Shown here: positions 34,137 to 47,000 of the stretch, piece after piece
How positions within the stretch are numbered: the first letter of the stretch is position 1
Layout: the number at the start of each line of letters is the position of its first letter
Source: Craterostigma plantagineum
Taxonomy: Eukaryota; Streptophyta; Magnoliopsida; Lamiales; Linderniaceae
Length of the DNA stretch: 64,000 nt
Assembly: GCA_027422505.1 (NCBI GenBank)
Contig: JAPQWV010001055.1
Location: 62,001-126,000 of the forward strand
Direction of reading: 5' to 3'
Notes under the pieces: model-generated
The model's database searches: none
What the model was told of the DNA's origin: nothing
Seen by the model: the letters and a program-made list of their open reading frames with translations, nothing else
Position numbers and translations under genes: made by a program

Positions 34137-35240
34137 ATGGACTCTTTCAGCATGGGAAATGATGTTAGACCTCCTATCATCCGACATGGAGAGTATGCAG
34201 TATGGAAAAGAAGGTTCATCAACTTCGTTGAAAGCAAGGACAATTCAGAGAACTTGCTGGAATCTATTTACAATGGACGTAAGCAGTATTGGACTGGACC
34301 AGCTACTACCGACACTACTCCTGCAAGAGAAGAACAGAGGATTTTGCGAACAGCAGACCAATGCAATGATGAAGAAAAACTAAGAGTAAAGGCGGATATA
34401 ATGGCGAAATCATACATGATGCAAGCCATTCCCAATGATATTTTGATGCAACTCGAATGTGGTGAAAGCGCAAAAGAAATGTGGGATGCCCTTCGAATCA
34501 TGATGCAAGGGATAGAAGTCAACACAATGGCAAGAATGGCAAATCCTCTCATCTCTTACGATCGCTTTCATGCCAACAAAGGGAAACTCTCCAAGAAACC
34601 TGCCATCGATTCCTTGTCCTTCTAAACGAGCTAAATATGAATGGAGTCACAAAAGTGTAATGGAGATCAACATCAAATTCTTAGGATCACTCCATCCAGA
34701 ATGGGAAGCCACCGCAATAATGATAAGACAAATGAACGACCTAACCAAAGTTAGCATCCATACATTATTCGACTACCTCAATCGACATTCCAATCACGTG
34801 GAGAAACGAAGGGAGGAAATCAAATCAATAGGAAGCGACTCAACTCGCTCTTATGACTGATCGATCTTCAAGAAAACAATCCAAAGGCAAAGAAATTATT
34901 CAGTCATCACAAGTTAAGGAGGGAGGAGACTCTGATTCCGATGGTGAATTCAAGGATTACGAAACATGGAGACAAGGGGATCACACTCAAAGATCTTGCT
35001 AAGCAACTCGCACTGGTCTCGAGCTTTGTGCAGAAAAATATTATAGGAAGACTGGATCCTCCTCCGATCATCAAAGAACTTCCTCCAACTCAAAAGGAAA
35101 GACTCAAGATGAGGAAAACAACTCTGAAACTCCACATCAAGGTGGCAAATGCTTCAACTGCGTTAAGACTGCTGCCAGAGAATGCAGAATGCCCAAGTAA
35201 CAAAATGTCAACTATTATCGCGGAAAGTTCAATTAGCTGA
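34137..35240 (+). pseudogene. Copia gag (capsid and nucleocapsid), element B
   Basis: Gag forms the virus-like particle. ATG 34137-34139 opens MDSFSMGNDVRPPIIRHGEY, followed by a capsid-type helical region (MQAIPNDILMQLECGESAKE, WDALRIMMQG) and, after a frameshift near 34590, INIKFLGSLHPEWEATAIMI. The nucleocapsid zinc knuckle at about 35143-35202 reads CFNCVKTAARECRMPK: the cysteines remain but the conserved Gly-His part of C-x2-C-x4-H-x4-C is lost by a small deletion. Frameshifts separate capsid and knuckle. I chose the ATG because the capsid-like start follows it directly and the leader array ends just before it. Confidence 0.8.
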
Positions 35241-36357
35241 ACAGAAGGAAAAAGGACTGGTCTTAACGGCAGAAGAGGATCATTGGCTTGAAGATACCTC
35301 AGACAGCGAGGATGAGAACGTGGCCAAACTGGATGACGAAGAAAATGGAGCTGGAGCTGAAGGAAGTGAATCAGACAGGGAAACCTCCAACAACTCAGAC
35401 ATGGTGGAGGTAAGCGAAGCAGATTACGATTCTAGATGAAAAAACGAATTTTTATCTTTATATAAATCTAACAAACAAGGAAAAAGAAAAATCAAAGAAC
35501 TAGAAGCTAACTTAGAAAAGAATTTAGTAGTATTAAATAAATTTAGATATGATTATGCATGTGAGAAAAATCGTGTAATTGTAGCAAATGAAAAGGTTGC
35601 TAAGCTAGAAGTACAAGTGCAAAAATCCGAAGCTAAAGCCAAGGATTTAGAAAAGGAAATGAAATCTCATAGAGATCAGGCAATAGACGCTACAACTAAA
35701 TATGACTTACTCTTTAAAGATTGGGAAAGACTGTACTTCAAAATCAAAAAATTAGAGGACATCTTGACCCGACGGGATCAGTCAGAACAAACGATCTTCT
35801 TGAACAAACCAGCCAACGTAGATTTCTACAATCCTCATAAGGGACTAGGTTTTGAAAACCCATGTAAGTTAAAACAAGGCATATCAAGTGCACTTTATCT
35901 ATATGATCTCAAATTCATGCAGACAGGTTGCCTGGCAAATCTCATGTCTTTTGTCAGTGAAAATGAGACAGCAACACAGTAAACTCAAACATCATTTGAT
36001 TATACCGAGTTAAATGATAGTTATAAAGATCGAAATTGTCCGGAAATAATAGAATTTGAGACCGACATTCCACGACCAAGTGAAGGAGATACCTCAGAAG
36101 ATTCAGCAAGTGAAGCACCGATAACTACTTATGCAGCAGGGTACATGCCTGAATGCATAAAGAAAATCAGTGACCTACACTCCACTCTCGAAAGAGAGAG
36201 AAAGTTCTTTGATGAAGAAAGGCAGAAACTTCTGGAGGAAATCTTCTCACTTAAAGAAAATTTAAGATTACACACACTTTCTTATACCTTAGTTTCGCAT
36301 GACAAAATTTCTTGCACTAATGCCTCGAAATTTTCAGGACCCACAAAGAGCCATTGA
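35182..36357 (+). pseudogene. Acidic linker and coiled-coil segment between gag and protease, element B
   Basis: After the knuckle comes GKVQLAEQKEKGLVLTAEED, then an acidic stretch (LEDTSDSEDENVAKLDDEEN), a Lys/Glu/Leu heptad-rich coiled coil (about 35470-35790) and a block FYNPHKGLGFENPCKLKQG. This long coiled-coil extension between the zinc knuckle and the protease is typical of Sirevirus-type gag. Stops occur at 35437 and 35980. A further coiled stretch (LHSTLERERKFFDEERQKLL) follows at 36175-36240. Confidence 0.7.
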
Positions 36358-36827
36358 AAGGTCAAGTATGGGTTAGAAAGGAAGATATCTTGAAGGAGAA
36401 CTGCGATCTTAATACACCTTTTGTTATTGATTATTTTCCTTCAAAAACTTTCGTACCATATTTATTTCAGCATGTATCGCAAAACTTATCTTCTCAATCA
36501 AAAACAAAGTTTTCCATGCATGATCAGTTCTACAAACAAACTTACAAAACAATTCCTAAAAACGCAAATATGAAGAAAAGGAAAGAATCAAAACAAAAAA
36601 CTACCAAGGAACCTGTAAAACTTGCAAAACCTCAAAAACTCATCTCTAAGCCTAAGACAAATAGATCTTCACTAGAGCAAAAATGGGTTCCAAAGCTTAA
36701 GACTGAGGAAACGCAAACCCCAGCCCTAGAAACAACTAGTGACTCTGTGTCATCCACTAACAAAGAAAAATCTAGGGAGTCTAAACGAACTAACAAGCAC
36801 AATAGAGGTGGACCCATATTTAAATAG
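36354..36827 (+). pseudogene. Lys/Ser/Thr-rich linker before the protease, element B
   Basis: A 157-codon open stretch, basic and Lys/Thr/Ser-rich (KKRKESKQKTTKEPVKLAKP), precedes the protease. It resembles the low-complexity spacers seen before the protease in long-gag Copia elements. No domain is recognisable. It joins the protease region across the stop at 36825-36827. Confidence 0.55.
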
Positions 36828-37440
36828 GTACCTAAAACCCTCTACTTTTTATTTTGCAGACCCCTCTTGTGTGGTAGTTAGATTCTGGTTGCTCCATACA
36901 CATGACTGTGAAGAATGAACTGTTGAGCAACTACGTTGATAGGCCAGGTGGGCTGGTGCGCTTTGGTAATAGCAATGGACCTAGAATTCTTGGTTATGGT
37001 GATTCATATGCAATCGACTCACAATCAAGAAAGTTTCGTATGCTGAAGGGCTGACACACCACCCCCTCTCTATAGGGCAGTTCAGTGACATAGGACTCCA
37101 AGTTATATTTCAAAAGAGAACGTGCAAAATTCTCAATGCAACGGTGACGAACTTCTCACGGGAACTCGCAGTACAAATCTATACACCATTAACATTAGGA
37201 CAGTCAGACCAAAGACAAATATATGTTTGATCTCCTGAGCAACATTAGTTCGAAATAACCTATGGCACCAGCGACTATCCCATCTTAACTTCAAGACCCT
37301 CAACAAGCTGTCAACCAACAAATTGGCTATTGGACTTCCATCACTGAAGTACCAAAAGGAGCATATGTGCTCTACTTGTGAGAGAGGAAAAATGAAAAAC
37401 GCATCACATCCTACAAAACACACAACATCCACTCAACATC
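36828..37440 (+). pseudogene. Copia protease and gag-pre-integrase region, element B
   Basis: The aspartic protease motif LDSGCSIHMT is encoded at 36878-36907. The codon directly before it, TAG at 36875-36877, is a stop where the family has an aromatic residue, so the protease would not be reached. Downstream, GLVRFGNSNGPRILGYGDS and the Cys-rich block HMCSTCERGKMKNASHPTKH (gag-pre-integrase, zinc-binding end at about 37363-37430) follow in shifted frames. The enzyme would cut the polyprotein; this copy is dead. Confidence 0.8.
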
Positions 37441-37441
37441 C

Positions 37442-38284
37442 ATGGAACTATTACATATGGATTTGTGCGGCCCAATGCGAACTGATAGCATCAGTGGAAA
37501 GCGATACATGCTGGTTATTGTCGACGACTATTCTCGCTATACTTGCCGCTTCTTACGAACTAAATCACAGACAGTCGAACATATTCCGAATCTCATCAGG
37601 ACAACGCAGAATTTGCTACAACGCAGTGTTAAAATAGTTCGGTCTGACAATGGAACGGAATTCAAGAATCAACAGCTCAACGAATTCTACGAATCCCTAG
37701 GAATTTCTCACCAATTCTCCGCTGTCCACACTCCACAACAAAATGGAGTCGTAGAAAGCCAAAACCGAACACTTGTGGAAGCTGCTCGGACCATGCTAAT
37801 ACAGTCTTCCGTACCACACTTTCTCTGGGCGGAAGCTATGAACACTGTATGCTATACGCAAAGTCGTATGAATATTCATCTAAGATTTGGAAAGACGCCT
37901 TATGAACTAATAAACGCAAGATTACCCAACATTGCCCACTTAAGGATTTTTGGATGCAAATGCTTTGTAGCCAACGACCGAGAGGACAAATTTAAACTAG
38001 ATCCAAAGGCTACTGAAGGAATCTTTGTGGGTTACTCTGCACAATCTAAGGCATACATGGTCTATCTAAGGGAAAGAAGAATGATCATTGAAAGTGTGAA
38101 TGTCACTTTCGATGAAGGTTTAGAAATTAATTCTGGACCCACCAACTCGAGACTTGAATCAATAATGCCAGAGTCTACTCAATCTCGTATGAGATTAGGA
38201 GAATCTTCGAGAGGCACTTCTGAACACAATCGTTCAGAACTAGGTTCTAACAAAGCAAAGTTGGGGCAAGACAACAACATGTAG
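37442..38284 (+). pseudogene. Copia integrase, element B (catalytic triad kept)
   Basis: Integrase joins element DNA to the host chromosome. This is the best-preserved domain: one 280-codon open frame. The three acidic residues are visible: D in LLHMDLCGPM, D in KIVRSDNGTEFKN, and E in QQNGVVESQNRTLVEAARTM. The C-terminal GKTPYE, FGCKCFVAND and GIFVGYSAQSKAY blocks follow in order, then the linker VNVTFDEG that also opens the truncated element A. The frame stops at 38282-38284, before RT. Confidence 0.9.
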
Positions 38285-38734
38285 CTGACGAATCTCGACA
38301 CAACAACTCAACATGTTTCAGTCAACAAGCTCAAGAAGAGATGGATCTGATCAACTATCTGAACACATGTACATCTCTCTAAATCAAAACAAGCCAACCC
38401 ACCAATTCCTTTCCACATACAGAACCCAGTGTTAGTCCATCACCTTCTGAATCCGAACAGATTCCTGAACAAAAATTTCCACCCTCAACGCAGAAACCTC
38501 GATCCCAGCAACACAGATAGAGGACTCACCGTCTTCTGCTCGCAACACTTCTACTTCAGTGATCGAGTATCCACTAAATGAGGGGTCGGAAACAGATGAT
38601 ACAACACTACCTCATGAGAAGAAATGGATTCGAAGTCATCCAGTAGATCAAATAATTGGAGATCCCACTACTGGAGTAAATACTAGAGGTTCGCTGTCAA
38701 ATGAGTGTAACTTTACTTGTTTCTTGAGCCAAAC

Positions 38735-39440
38735 AGAACCAACCAGAGTAATAGACGCACTACGTGACCCGAACTGGATAGTAGCTATGTTAGAGGAAAT
38801 CAATCAGTTCGAGTGACTCAAGGTCTGGAACTTAGTTCCTCGTCCAAAGGCAAGACAATAATCGGAACAACATGGGTGTTTAAAAACTAGAAAGACGAGG
38901 ATGGTGTGGTAATCCGTAACAAGGCTCGACTTGTAGCTAAGGGGTACAATCAGCAAAAAGGAATTGACTATGATGAGACTTTTACCCCTGTAGCAAGAAT
39001 TGAAGCCATCAGACTGTTAGCATATGCGGCACACAATGACTTTACTGCCTATCAAATGGATGTAAAGACTGCCTTCTTGAATGGGATTTTGATAGAAGAA
39101 ATACATGTCTCACAGCCAGACGAATTTCTCAATCAAGAACATCCGAATTTCATCTACAAACTTGACAAGGCTTTATATGGGCTAAAGCAAGCACCAAGAG
39201 CTTGGTACGAGGTCTTATCCGACTTCCTTATTAACTCAGGCTTCACAAAAGGAACAATTGACACCAGTTCGTCAACAAGGCTGGTCCCGATATCATGCTT
39301 GTGCAGATTTACGTGGATGACATCATCTTTGGCTCTACAAATCCGGAACTCTGTGTCGAATTCAGCACGTTGATGAAATCACAGTTTGAGATGAGTATGA
39401 TGGGGGAAATGTCCTTTTTCCTTGGACTGTAAATCAAGCA
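38735..39440 (+). pseudogene. Copia reverse transcriptase, element B
   Basis: Blocks in order: [68 protein letters not shown], and after a frameshift the active site YVDDIIFGS (about 39308-39334) and FEMSMMGEMSFFLGL. There are stops at 38817, within 38855-38895 and at about 39430. The polymerase core is recognisable from end to end but cannot be translated as one protein. Confidence 0.88.
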
Positions 39441-39492
39441 ACTTCACGATGGAATATTTATCAATCAGTGAAAGACCAAGTAACAAAATTGT

Positions 39493-39843
39493 GTGTCAAC
39501 TTCCACGGCAGAAGCAGAATATGTGGCTGCCGCCAGTTGCTGCTCACAAATTTTGTGGATTAGAACCCAACTACGGGACTACGGGTTTGATTTCAATAAA
39601 ATTCCTATTTATTGTGATTCTAAAAGTGCCATAGCTATTACTTGCAATCCTGTTCACTATTCACGCACTAAGCACATTGACCTACGCTATCATTTCATAA
39701 AAGACCAAGTAGAAAGAGGCATAATAGAAATGTATTTTGTCAATACAGAGATTCAACTAGCCGATCTGTTTACAGAAGCATTGGATGAGAAACGATTCCA
39801 ATTCTTAGTGGCAAAACTGGGGATGTTGAATCTCAATCGCTAA
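39493..39843 (+). pseudogene. Copia RNase H, element B, 5' part deleted
   Basis: The domain opens with TSTAEAEYVAAASCCSQILW and keeps IYCDSKSAIAITCNPVHYSR, RTKHIDLRYHFIKDQVERG and FVNTEIQLADLFTEALDEKR to the stop TAA at 39841-39843. Directly upstream, the RT end (FINQ) jumps within about 40 bp into this block, so the connection region and the start of RNase H, on the order of 100 or more codons, are missing. The part that remains is one open frame. Confidence 0.85.
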
Positions 39844-40016
39844 TTTCGATTATGCTTCCCTATGGTTCATTCCATGTCCATCTGCTCTGTTTTAAGTTCT
39901 TCAATTCTGTGCGTGTCTCTTTGTTAATTATTTTATTTGCTCTAGTTTTTTAGTTTATTTTCACTAATAACTTTTATTTCTTGCTTTCCAATAAGTCGAT
40001 GTAAAGCCAATGCTGA

Positions 40017-40160
40017 TGGCATTACGTCGAGGGGAGAAATGGTATATCCATGCATCGAGGGGAAGTAAGTAACTTATCAAATGCTCTAAGATTCTCGATA
40101 GGCATAGTATTTAAGGGGAGTTTGGGGTGACTATTCCAAATTCCAAAACATTGAGGGGGA
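40017..40160 (+). promoter_or_regulatory. Cluster of polypurine tracts after pol, element B
   Basis: Four tracts occur within about 140 bp: GAGGGGAGAAATGG, GAGGGGAAGTAAG, AAGGGGAGTTTGGGG and GAGGGGGAGTAA. They have the same order and spacing class as the cluster after RNase H of element A (21758-21882). No LTR follows here: the true 3' LTR lies 7.3 kb downstream with its own tract. The cluster therefore sits inside the element. Confidence 0.7.
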
Positions 40161-40579
40161 GTAATTATTTTTTGCTAAATTGATATTTCAAAGTTACACG
40201 AGTCTCTCATAAATGCGAAAAATTCCCAAAATACATAATACAAATAGGATAAGCTTACAAAACACTCTTAAAACAGCTCTCAAACATCTCAACGAGCTTC
40301 TATGAACTCTCAAAATACTCAAAATACAAACAAAAACTCAAAAGCTAACATGCCCTGTGAGAGCACAGAACAGCATAGCTAGTAAAACGACAATTAAACA
40401 TATGAGAACAAAAATAAGAAACGCTAAACTATCCAAATTGCGCTCAAAATTGCGTCTTGACTCGGAGGGTTCTTCGTTCTCCTTGTCATGGCCTTGATTC
40501 TGCAACCAACTCATTTGTGCGAGTGAAAATGCGAATAAGTGTTAGAGTTTTGGTATCTTGGTATGGTTCGAGTTGTGTC

Positions 40580-40589
40580 TATTTATAAG
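40580..40589 (+). promoter_or_regulatory. TATA-like site between pol and the extra ORF, element B
   Basis: TATTTATAAG in the context GTGTCTATTTATAAGC. The counterpart in element A and in units 2 and 3 is TATTTATAGG in the same context, at a similar distance after the polypurine cluster. Conservation between two diverged family members suggests a used core promoter. Confidence 0.5.
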
Positions 40590-40702
40590 CACAAATTAAA
40601 CAATAACTTCATTATTGTTTCAACAAAAGACAGAAGAAATTTGATTTAAGGGTTCAGTGCCGCGAGAGAAAGTGATATTTTCTTCGTCGTTTGTCAGATC
40701 TT

Positions 40703-42588
40703 TGATTGAGCGGATCGACTAATAAAAATAAAACGAATATCGACAAACCTACGCTCAACAGGCAAGTGTACCTATCGAAGAAGTATAGAAGTAGCAAGTA
40801 TTTGAGTATCGAACCTAAAGGAACTATATACTTTAGGAAACCGTCGTTTAAATATTCTAGTAAATATTTTGGTTTGTTGAGACGGTAAATAACAATAATT
40901 AGAAACACAACTTAGTAAAATGGTGCGGAGAGGAACCCTTATAGAAACAGACGTATTTGAGACTTCAAATCCCCCTAGCTCGACCAAGACAAATATCAAG
41001 TGTACGTAAGCAACGCTATCATTAGACCGTGGAGAATCCTATTACATGCATACGAGTTATATAGCTGACGAAACTGCACCTTACCATACAATGATCGCAA
41101 ACAACTAATCAACGAATTAAATAGCTGGGGAAGCTTCCCTAACTACTTAACCGAAGATCGCATTAAAAACACGGTGAATCCCGCTATTAGATTTGACTCT
41201 AATCCGGCAGGGTAGTTCAACCTATCTCTAGCGATGAGTTTATTCCGCTCATTTACGAGTGGTCTAATCGTTCGCCCCTCTCTCGAGCGTAGCTCACGAT
41301 TTCCCAACTACGTTAACTTAATCACATAGACATGATCGAGATAACTAGACAATTCCAATCACTTAGACATAATCGAAATCATATGCTTCATAAACGAGTC
41401 ATAATAATAGCACAACACCAAAAACACGTAAACATACGATCGATCGTGCTAGGGTTCATCTCATCTCAAATACACAATATTTAGCTAGTCATAATGATCT
41501 CAACAAAACACGTAATTAACACCGAAGATATCATAAATGCTTCCCTGAATTCGGCTTTGAAGTTAATTCCGTCCTTCACTGAGTAGTTATATCGAGCACG
41601 TGGTGAGCGAACTAAATATGTGTGTGGGAGGTGTTCTTGGGTTTTAATGAGGCAACAGTTTGTACATATATGAGCTTAATTGTGTACCTTTTTTAGCTCA
41701 CGTTCCTCCCCCTTTTTTTTTCTCTTTACAATGGCCCTTTATATAGACGTCCATCTCTATCTCTGTTTTTGCTCTTTTCTTCAACGTCTTTCTTCAGCCC
41801 CTTTTTTCAACGTAAGTTCCAAGGAGGGAAACTTGAAAGATCTTAGCCTCCAATGCAGCCTTTGCAGCCCCAAAATAATATTCCTTGTCTCTTGCTTGTT
41901 GTATTCAGAATTTGTGCCCCAAGCGTGCTCTTTTTATTCTAAGTGTGTCAAAGTTGTCGTCCTCAACTACGCTGAAGTCGTTTTCTAATTTGTGTTTGAC
42001 TTTAGCAATGCCACATCACAGTTCACGGCCTCATTTAAATGCCTTCACGGCCTTGAAAGCATCGGATCTGACAAGAAGAGGTCACTGCCCGCGTTCACGC
42101 CTTCGCTGCTTACGTTCACGGCTGTGACAGAAGTTCGGGGCATAGAAAATGGCTTTCTGCCTCATTCACGGCCATGAAGAGCCCTTCACGGCTTGTTTGG
42201 TGGAAATTCACGGCCGTGACCTAATCTAACAATAAAATGGCATTCTGGTAGCATTCACGGCCTCCTGCATAACAGTCACGGCCGTGACTCCTGTTCTGCA
42301 AAACAACAAGTTCAAAAATTCATATCTTTCGATCTGGACATCGGAATTAAAATCTCTTTGGGCAGAATCTAGATTCAGGAGTCCTCTATCTATGGTTAAA
42401 TGTCAAGTCCATCGGACATCGTTTTACCCTGTGATCATTGAGATAAACTAAACGGTCGCAAAACTGCCGTAAAACATTTGATTTTGTTGTGAAACCATAT
42501 TATAGTGCAGAAATAATCAAAACGACTTAACTTATCATGCAAACGACTTAAATATAACAAATATAAACGTAAGAAAATATGTTTATCA
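40703..42588 (-). mobile_element. Athila-type solo LTR, 1,886 bp
   Basis: On the plus strand it starts TGATTGAGCGG and ends TTTATCA; ATCTT lies on both sides (40698-40702 and 42589-42593). It shares layout and phrases with the Athila 3' LTR at 54543-56247, including G.ACCTATCG...GTA, ATTTGA(C)TC and, near the right end, an array of TCACGGCCGTGA palindromes (about 42020-42300). A complete LTR with 5-bp duplication and no internal region is a solo LTR. Strand is inferred from the orientation of the 54543-56247 LTR. Confidence 0.85.
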
Positions 42589-42593
42589 ATCTT

Positions 42594-44014
42594 TCTCATG
42601 ACAAATCAATCTTTTGGATAGCTCAACGATTCGATATTTATTGTAGTGGTTGATTGAGTCAAATTTGTTTTTCATAGAGTTAATCGCGAATTAGTTCTTA
42701 AACTTAGTAAAATTCCTTAAATTCGCGAATACATAGATTACATACTTTGGAAATCCGATGAAATTTGACTAGTCAACTCTGCTGCTGAAAATCCCTGATT
42801 CGCAAATTTATCATTCCCGAATCAGTTCTTATGTTGTTCAGCCAGTTCGCGAAACCGAAACTTTACGAACTGTAATTCGCACATCCACTCTCAATTCGCC
42901 AATTGAATTATCTCTTCAATTCACAAAATAAAACTTCATTGAATTTTCAAACCATAAGTGGGCCCTTCTCAAAATTTCACGGCCCAAAATTCACTTAACC
43001 TAATTCGCGAAATTCCAAAAATCGAATTTCACGAATTCTAAAACCTTCAAACTCTCTCTGTCGCAAATAAAAAAAAAACTCTTCCAAATCTCTGTTGCTG
43101 TGGTTCATCGCCCTCACATTTTCGCACACTCACTGATTCATCTGTGGTAAGAAAAACACGTTCTAATCCTTTCTCAGTGTTGTTTTCTTATATGTTTTGC
43201 AGATTTCGTGTTTCGTTCTATTTCTGAAGAATGGGGTTCTCACGGTTTTATTTTTGGAATTTTTTTTTAAAACGGGGTTCTAGGTTCTAAGCAGCTCTTC
43301 AATATTTATTGACGTCGTTCGATTCAGATTTGAGTTTCGCAGTCGAAATTTTTTTCTTCTCTTTGTGCTTACGATTTTCTCTGAAAAGGAAATTAGGTTT
43401 TAAATTTTTTATGAAAATTACCTTTTGATCTTTCAGATCCTGTTTCGCGAATTGAAAATGTGTTTTTGCGAATCCAATAAGTCACTGATTTGTCAATTCG
43501 CGAATTGTTGTTTCGCGAATTACAAACTTTTGACTTTCTGACTTTGTCAGTTTCGCGAACTCTAGTTAGTGAACCTCCGTGTTTGCAATTTGGAATCACG
43601 AATTGAGATTTCATGCCGGACAATTCGCGAACTATCAAGTTCACAATCTGTTATTCGCAAAACCTTTTAATCAAATTTTTTTGCGAACTCCAAAATTTCG
43701 CGATGACAAAATTTGACATAGTCAATCCTTTCAAACTGATTCGCGAAACTTTACAAAAGTTTGAAGGCAATTCGCGAACCACACTTAGCAAAATTTTAAT
43801 CTAATCTTTCCACTGATTCGCGAAAAACACTTAGAAGATTTCGACAACTTTCTCAAATCACAATTTGGGCCGAACTCAATCTCATTTTCATACAAATAAA
43901 CAAGTCCACACTATTCCTGACACATACACATATTATATCTTTTATTCTAATCCTTGTTGTCTCTCATGTTGCAGTTAAGCAGGATTTCCCGGCGATTTAA
44001 AAAAATAAGGAAAA
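42594..44014 (+). promoter_or_regulatory. Leader of the extra ORF: TTCGCGAA array and intron-like splice sites
   Basis: Exact TTCGCGAA occurs at least eight times between 43440 and 43825, with more at 42721, 42847 and 43003 and many one-base variants. A strong donor-like GTGGTAAGAAA (43146-43156) is followed by acceptor-like TATGTTTTGCAG (43190-43201) and by CTCATGTTGCAG (about 43964-43975), 40 bp before the ATG at 44015. Splicing from the first site to the last would remove most of the palindrome array. Whether it is spliced is inference. Confidence 0.55.
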
Positions 44015-47000
44015 ATGGCGACACCGGTAGACCATGTGTACGCTACGTCAAATTGGCTTGTGATCAAAGACAATAATTTTCAACTTGGCCTGAACTCCTT
44101 CAAATGTCAAGAAGAAATCATTCCATCCATCTTGAGGAACCATCACCTTGGATTGCCTTCTCGGCATCCGTCCAAGTCCCCACCGTCTATCTTCAACAGT
44201 TCTGGGGAACGATGACCACGAAAATCGGCCAGGACAACAGAATATTCTACGAGGCCACGATTGCAGATGGGACAGTCCAAATTACCAAAGAACTCATCTG
44301 AAGCATCCTCCGCCTGCCTCAGAAACCGGAATATGAAGAGGAGGTATCTGAAGACGCACTAATCGCAAATATGCTCAAAATGGGTTACTATACCTCACTC
44401 GAGTTTTTGTCCCGTTTTCAGCAATCAATGATTCCACATCCAGGGCGGACCCTTTTTGCAATTGTCAACAAGTGCTTCTCACCAAAGCACTCAGGATGGG
44501 ACAGATGCAACCTCACAATTCTACGGATCTTCCATGGAATTGTCTTCAGAAAAACTATGACTATGATCACAGTCGACCTGGACGGTCAACTTCACCAGAA
44601 GATGAAGCTAAAATCGAAGAAGACACAGAACCTGCCATATCCTCGGTGGTTTGCTCTAATCATCCACCATTTCATTACAACAACGTCGGGGATACCACCA
44701 CGACTACACGAAGAAAACTACACGCCACCCAAACTCAAATTTCTCCAGAAAGGGAAGACCGATGAAAAGTACTCGCGTCCATCGATGAAAATTCCACACA
44801 AGTTACTAATCCTTGCAAACCCAGACCACATAGAAAACTACTGCCACAAATACAACGTTGCCCACCCCACGACTCAGGACAACCCACCTGAGTCTAACCC
44901 AGGGGTTAGTCAGAGTGAGAGAAACCACTGACCAGCGAGTAACCACACAAATAGAAACCACTCCTCAAGAACCACAAACTACCCCTCAAGGAACAGTCCC
45001 TGAGCAACCACTCGAACCACCACAACGAGCTGAGCAAACAGAACGACCACAAATAGTCGTTCACGAGGAAACAACATCCGAGCTCCCACAGTCAAAAACT
45101 ACCGGGTCCACCCGTAGGGTAGAAGACGCCGAAATCGACCCAACGGCGCATGCACAACCCCAACCCCACCTTCGCTTGCCTCCCAACAGGCAAGCGTCTC
45201 AAAATCCCCGAACATCCTCCTAACACAACCACCTCGGGTCAAGTGTCAGCTCCACTTGAAGATGTCATAATTTCTACGACACTACCCGAACCACAGCCTG
45301 ACAAACAGGCCTCAACGTTCATAGAAAAGCCAACAATTGAAGCTCTTCAAGGATTGGACGACAGACTCACGGATGATGATGACATCAGCAGCTCACCATC
45401 CGAGAGCCACCATCTAGAACCTAGTTCTGGACGTGTGCTAACGGGAAGTGTCCCCAGTGAAAGCTCTACACAAGCCCGTCCAAGTGACGTGGCCTCATTG
45501 CCCCGAGCACCATCTCAAGGAGATGCATCGCAAGGACAGGGCGGAAGACCATGGATACTGAAGTTCCACGAACTTCCTTAGAAGAGGGCCACTGTACAGG
45601 ATCTAGTTCTGAACGTGTGATAATGGCTACCGCTAGCGGTGCTGGTACTATCCCTTCAGTTGTAACGACGGCCTACCTGGAGAATCGTCTGTTCGAGTTC
45701 TTCGAAAGGGTGACTCTACCACGTGTTCAGGACTCATCAAAGCCGCAATCCAAGCCACCTCCACAGACAAAGGAAAGGCCCCGATGGTAGAACAACCGTC
45801 GTTACAAGCGTCACAGCCTCACATCATCTCACTACCACCACGAGAAACCCATGAACCCAGTCCCTATCATGTGCCTCTACTTGAACTCTTCGACGTCGAA
45901 ATTTCTCGCCTTCTTGAACTCGACAATCAGCGGACTCCAACAGAAGAAGAATTCTACCAAAAGCTGATTGCGGGTGGATTTATACCTCACACGACTTCAT
46001 GTCGTGAAGAAGGCTCAAGTCAGAAGCGTCGTCATGATGATCCTGACGACCAGGATCGTCCTGAGGGGAGAAGAGGCAGAGAACCACTTCGTTGTTCACG
46101 GCGGACGAGGACGTGGAGTTCAGATTCGTGGAGACAGTTCATCACGACCATCCAGTCCACCACCTAGGTCCTCCAGAGGCAGACAAGTTACGCTAGGGCC
46201 GAACCATACAACTTCCCTTGGCGAAGACTAGTCTGTTCCCTCGAGGACCTTCACCCAATCAGTCCAAACAACCACAACCCTTCGGCCTCATCCCAGAGAT
46301 CCTCATATCTACATCGACAGATACATCTTGGAAGAGGAATGGCTGACGAGAACGGAAACAGAAGAAGAGTCCCTCCTGAGAATTGAAAGCGTCAAACATT
46401 TCCTAGAAGCGGCGGCTTCAGACTTCTGTTTTATTGAGCGAGAAAAAGAGGAGCAAGGAGAGAAACCCTGAAGCTAATCTCCAAGAACTTCTAGACCTCC
46501 TTCGACATCAAGTACCAGAAAGACCTACACTGGGTTACGAGTTCATAGAAACTCGCTGGAGGAATGCGAAGATCAAAGCACCGTTTCCTAGAAGACTGCT
46601 ATCCAAGGATCTGGCGGAGGAGGAAGAATAAAGGGCGTTAACGAACTCGATCTCCGAGGTCTTGAGCACCTAAAAGGAACTACCAGGGGTCTTCATCATC
46701 GAATCATGCTTCGGAAAGACTGCAACGAAGGCAGGATGAGAAGGAACAATGGCGAAGACATCTCAGAGCTGAAACAGCCATAAGTGATATTGTAGACGTA
46801 GAATGGGGGATGGGGAGATATGCAGGACTGTATACGTGATCGATAGGTATGACAGGAGAATTGAGAAATACACTGAAGCAGATTTTCCCTATTTCCCTTG
46901 AGGCGAACTAAACAAGATGTACAACATATATCGCAACAAGTTCACTCTGAAACTCATACAAAACGAGATGGTTATAGAGCTATCAAAGAGTGTATGATGA

